Source: Candidatus Caldilinea saccharophila
GTDB lineage: Bacteria; Chloroflexota; Anaerolineae; Caldilineales; Caldilineaceae
DNA: 64,000 bases
Direction: 5' to 3'
NCBI GenBank assembly: GCA_016710365.1
Contig: JADJVW010000028.1
Coordinates: forward strand, 1 to 64,000
Shown here: positions 60,893 through 64,000 of the stretch, piece by piece
Layout: every line of letters starts with the position of its first letter
How positions within the stretch are numbered: the first letter of the stretch is position 1
Notes under the pieces: generated by a model
Database searches by the model: none
What the model was told of the DNA's origin: nothing
Seen by the model: only the letters and a program-made list of their open reading frames with translations
Position numbers and translations under genes: made by a program

Positions 60893-63850
60893 CTATCACC
60901 GTCCATCTCACCCAACAACCAGGCGTAACGCCGCGCCACCTCCGGCCAGGCAGCCTGTTCCTTCGGGAAGCGCACCACCGAATACCCGGCATCTTCCAGA
61001 CAGCGGTTGATGGCCGCGTCCTTTGCGGCGATATCGGCGTAGGTGTGGTGTTTGCCGTCAATGAAGATCGCCGCGCTGCCGTCGCTGTAATAGAAATCGG
61101 TCACCGTGTTGCAGGTCTCGAGGCGCTGCTGCGCCTTGTCCGGCAGGCGCAGGTTGGCGCGATCCAGGAAATCGAGCCAATCGCGCTCCAGGTCACTCTG
61201 GCAGAGACGCGACAATCGATCGATATGCTCGGAACGCGATACAGCAACCGGGCTGGCCGTCACCCTGCTTCCTGCAAGTTCGTTCAGCAAGTCAACGATC
61301 TTGGTGCGGTCAAGCATTGCATGATCGGGCTGATTGCTGCATAGCTCATCAGGCAGTCGTAACAGGCTGCCTCGCACTCCTCTCGCGCATTTTCAGCTCG
61401 CCGCAGGTCAGCACCAGTCTCCGGATCGTAGTGACAGAGTTCCAGCGCCCTTGCGCCACGTCGGCGATTGCGTCCGGATGTTCGAGCAACTGATGCAGTA
61501 CGCCGGCGCCACCCTCTGACGCCTCGTAGAAGAGAAGCATGCGCCGGTTGTTCTGGTCCGGCAGCGGCTCTGCCGCCAATTCACTGTCCTCCAATTGATA
61601 GAGCACCTGGATCGCACTCTTGAGCGCCGGCGCCAAGGAAGCCATCACCTCCACGGGCAGCGCCTCCGCCGGCTCGATCAGCAGGCAATTTTTATGATCT
61701 TCCGCAAAGGGGATCACGCGCTGCTTGACAGGCCCCAGCACATCGGTGTCGCTGTCGTCCGGGTTATCCTCGTTGCGACCCCATCTACCGCGCTCCACGT
61801 CAAGCACGAAGCCGGGTTGGCTGGTGGGTTTGCGCCGCCGCCACCCCAGATTGATGCGCCAGACCGTTGCCGACTGGCTGTAGGCCAAGCGCAGCAACGC
61901 GTTGCCCTGTGCATTACAGGCTTCAGCAACGCGCGTGCTCGTCTGCACATTGCCACGGTCGAAGCGCACCGCGGTGCGCAGGTCGTACCCCATGCGCATG
62001 CGTTCCTCTTCATCTGAATTGATGCGGTCGCGCCGCCGTGTCGAGACATTCTGCATGCGCATCAGCGACTGCGTGAGGTCGGTCAACTTCATGCCGCACT
62101 GCTGGCACAGGTCATCGTTGGAAACCCCTTCCACGACCGGATGAAGATGACCGCAGTGCGTGCAGATTTTGGCGCTGCTTGTGACAAGCCCCTGGTCACC
62201 GTGCGCCTCGGCTGGCAAGATAACCCGATCCACGACATAGCGCGACCCCTCGTGATAGATGATGCTGCGGGGTCCAAATTCAGAGATGGCCAGGAAGCGC
62301 GGGCGGTTCAGATATTCATCCCTGTCGCTCTTCTTCATGCGCCGTCCGCTGATGTAGGCCGATAGCGGCAGGCGAGGGAAATTGTAACCTGGCAGAAACC
62401 CTTCACTGGCAAAATAGCGATAGCTGTAGAAATCGGACTGGAAGCTGCCGCCGTTGGTCAGCAGTTCCATCTGGCTTTCTGCCTCCTCGCGCAGCCGCCG
62501 CGCCGCGGCTTTGTCGCTTACACTGCGCGACGCGTCGCCAATGATCTTGTTCTGGACATCGCGCTGCTTGCGTGCGGAGCGGTAGAGGTCGCGCCACCGA
62601 TCACACGCTTGCTCAAAACGCGCAGGCACTTGCCCCAGGGTGAGATCAAGCCAGCCGGGCCGATACCATGGCGCAGAAGTCAACTCGTTACCCAGGCTGG
62701 CAAGCACATTCTCTGCCTGCAAGCACGCGCGGGCGCGCACGCTTGCCATGTTAAGTGTATCCCAGACCGTTTCCTTGATCTTGAGACTCGGATGGTCACC
62801 CTCGACGTCGAGCACCTGCATCAGAGAGGAGCCGAGGTAGAGCCCTGACTCAGCCAGCCAGATCGCATGCACATGCGCCCTCACCAATTCTTCATTGCCC
62901 AGGTCGATGCGCGGTGGCTTCACCGAACCGGCCACCATCTGTTGTGGCCGGCGGAAGAAGTACTGGTCGTGCGGGCTGCCCGTCGTACAATAGGTGAGGA
63001 CGAGGGCCGGCTGACCGCTGCGCCCGGCGCGGCCGCTGCGCTGTGCATAATTAGCGGGCGTTGGCGGCACATTGCGCAGGCCCACCGCGTTCAGTTGAGC
63101 AATATCGACGCCCAGTTCCATCGTGGGCGAGCAAAAGAGCAGCGGCAGGTCTGCCTTGCGAAAACGCTCTTCCCGGTCGATACGCTCGTCGGGGGCTACC
63201 TGGGCCGTGTGCTCCTTGGCACGCAGTCCCTGGAAACGCCTGGCTTCGCTGCGGTAGAACCGAATGAAAAATTCATTGGTCTGTCCGCCAGTGGCGGCGG
63301 CACGCGGCACACGGATCGGGTCACGCAGTGGCTCGCTTCCATCGCCCGCCTTCCAGATCATTCCAGCCGCACGCACCATATAGCCCGGCGCGTCCTGCGC
63401 GTCGCGCTGTTCATGCACTACTTCGACCAATCCGGCCAACCTCAGCATCTCAAAGAGCCGGACAATGATCTGCTCCGTCTCCTCACTCGAAAGCTTCTGG
63501 TGATAGTGTGGCAGCGTGTCGGCGCGGCGCAGATACAGGCCAAAGCCACCACGACCCGAAACATAGATGGCTTCACCGCTATCCCCCGGCTGCGAACGCC
63601 GGGGGTAGGCGACAAAACTGCGCGCCATCTGTTCGGTCTCGTCGATCGCCCACGGTTCGCCCAGCCACTGACTGCCCAACTGCTTGATCGTCTCCTGGTA
63701 GGTAGGATTGAGATAATCCACGCTGATGGCAAGCTCACGACGTAGAAAATCCAGCAACGTTTTGCAAAGTTGTTCACGAATCGTCGGCCTAGCATCCGCC
63801 AGCGCGGGACTTCCCGCACGCGGCGACGCGCGCAAGTCACGCGGCAGCAC
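60889..63850 (-). CDS. YprA-type helicase C-terminal half with DUF1998 and DUF559-like nuclease (frameshifted, 5' end uncertain)
   Basis: The second RecA lobe is clear: LLFCSPTMELGVDIAQLNAV and YAQRSGRAGRSGQPALVLTY. A zinc site (CTHCGHLHP ... CQQCG) and GASEGGAGVLHQLL-like DUF1998 residues follow. The reading then passes through two frame changes near 61370 (correct AREECEAACYDCLMSY) and 61335 (SNQPDHAMLDRT) into a C-terminal domain AAIFIDGKHHTYADIAAKDA and GYSVVRFP, a DUF559/Vsr-like PD-(D/E)XK fold. The first RecA lobe with Walker A and DEAH is absent; GTG 63850 is only the first start after an in-frame stop at 63875. Either the N-terminal half is a separate gene beyond the window, or the gene is broken by the repeats at 63810-63990. 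Its 3' end overlaps the NADAR start (ATGA). Confidence 0.8.
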
Positions 63851-63990
63851 GCTTCGGCCACGCGGCGACGTTCTTCATGCACGCGGCGCCACGAACAGAT
63901 CACGCGGCAGGATGCTTCGGCCACGCGATATCACTTTTCGCGCACGCGGCGACGCGCTCAGGTCACGCGGCAAAACACTTTACACTTGCA
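63810..63990. repeat. About 61-bp tandem repeat at the helicase 5' end
   Basis: Three units of CACGCGGCGACGCGC-type sequence followed by TCACGCGGCAGCACGCTTCG recur about every 61 bp up to the window edge. They cover the apparent start of the helicase fragment and its upstream region. The translated repeats (RRVAEACCRVTC in one frame) are not credible protein. Confidence 0.75.
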
Positions 63991-64000
63991 TAAAGCGTGT

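Noticed and set aside
57620..63850. Calling cluster B a complete canonical DISARM
   Set aside because: DrmD-like and methylase genes fit, but no DrmC phospholipase and no separate DrmA/DrmB are seen; NADAR is extra.

Overview
The window reads as chromosomal DNA of a GC-rich bacterium, most likely a filamentous or sludge-type Chloroflexota (an inference from the gene repertoire, the Caldilinea-like sugar-binding lipoprotein and the abundance of CGCAGAG-type short repeats; no rRNA or marker gene is present to prove it). Many genes are broken by single-base frameshifts. Several are repaired by one base in a homopolymer, so much of the breakage is probably long-read consensus error and not true decay. 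I annotate such genes over their full span.

Layout. 1-9588: one very large CRISPR array (133 full 37-bp repeats plus a partial one at the left edge) with no cas genes in the window. 9780-17665: a LacI-regulated sugar-uptake and hydrolysis locus (regulator, ABC sugar-binding lipoprotein, two permeases, GH31 alpha-glycosidase, methyltetrahydrofolate methyltransferase-like protein). 17720-20569: gene debris, then a DUF305 protein and a Tat-exported multicopper oxidase. 20580-22582: minisatellite, a coiled-coil hypothetical and short repeats. 22583-36918: defence cluster A on the + strand: SNF2-DUF3883 helicase, AAA ATPase with a DUF4276-like partner, DUF1156 DNA methylase, a REP-associated tyrosine transposase (RAYT), and a DUF499 ATPase with a HEPN-like N-terminus. 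36990-41975: response regulator, histidine kinase, membrane hydrolase and a CopB-like Cu P-type ATPase; this ATPase and the multicopper oxidase share an 11-bp direct-repeat box upstream, suggesting one copper regulon. 42207-50654: housekeeping and membrane genes (YccF, a corrinoid/URO-D methyltransferase, phosphofructokinase, FAD-Rieske oxidoreductase, FTR1 iron permease). 50970-64000: defence cluster B, mostly on the - strand: a YprA-type helicase with DUF1998 and a DUF559-like nuclease tail, a NADAR protein, a DrmD-like SNF2 helicase, a second RAYT, and an Eco57I-type adenine methylase divergent from hicAB.

The two defence clusters are shaped by two unrelated families of short palindromic repeats, each with a RAYT gene beside it. 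REP1 (22 copies, 21 full and one half) lies just upstream of start codons in cluster A and once in frame inside the helicase. REP2 (arrays around the second RAYT) carries the GTAG foot typical of RAYT substrates and supplies the stop codons of two cluster B genes. The most unusual observations are this RAYT/REP colonisation of defence islands, the ATGA-coupled helicase/nuclease-NADAR-DrmD operon, and the size of the CRISPR array.
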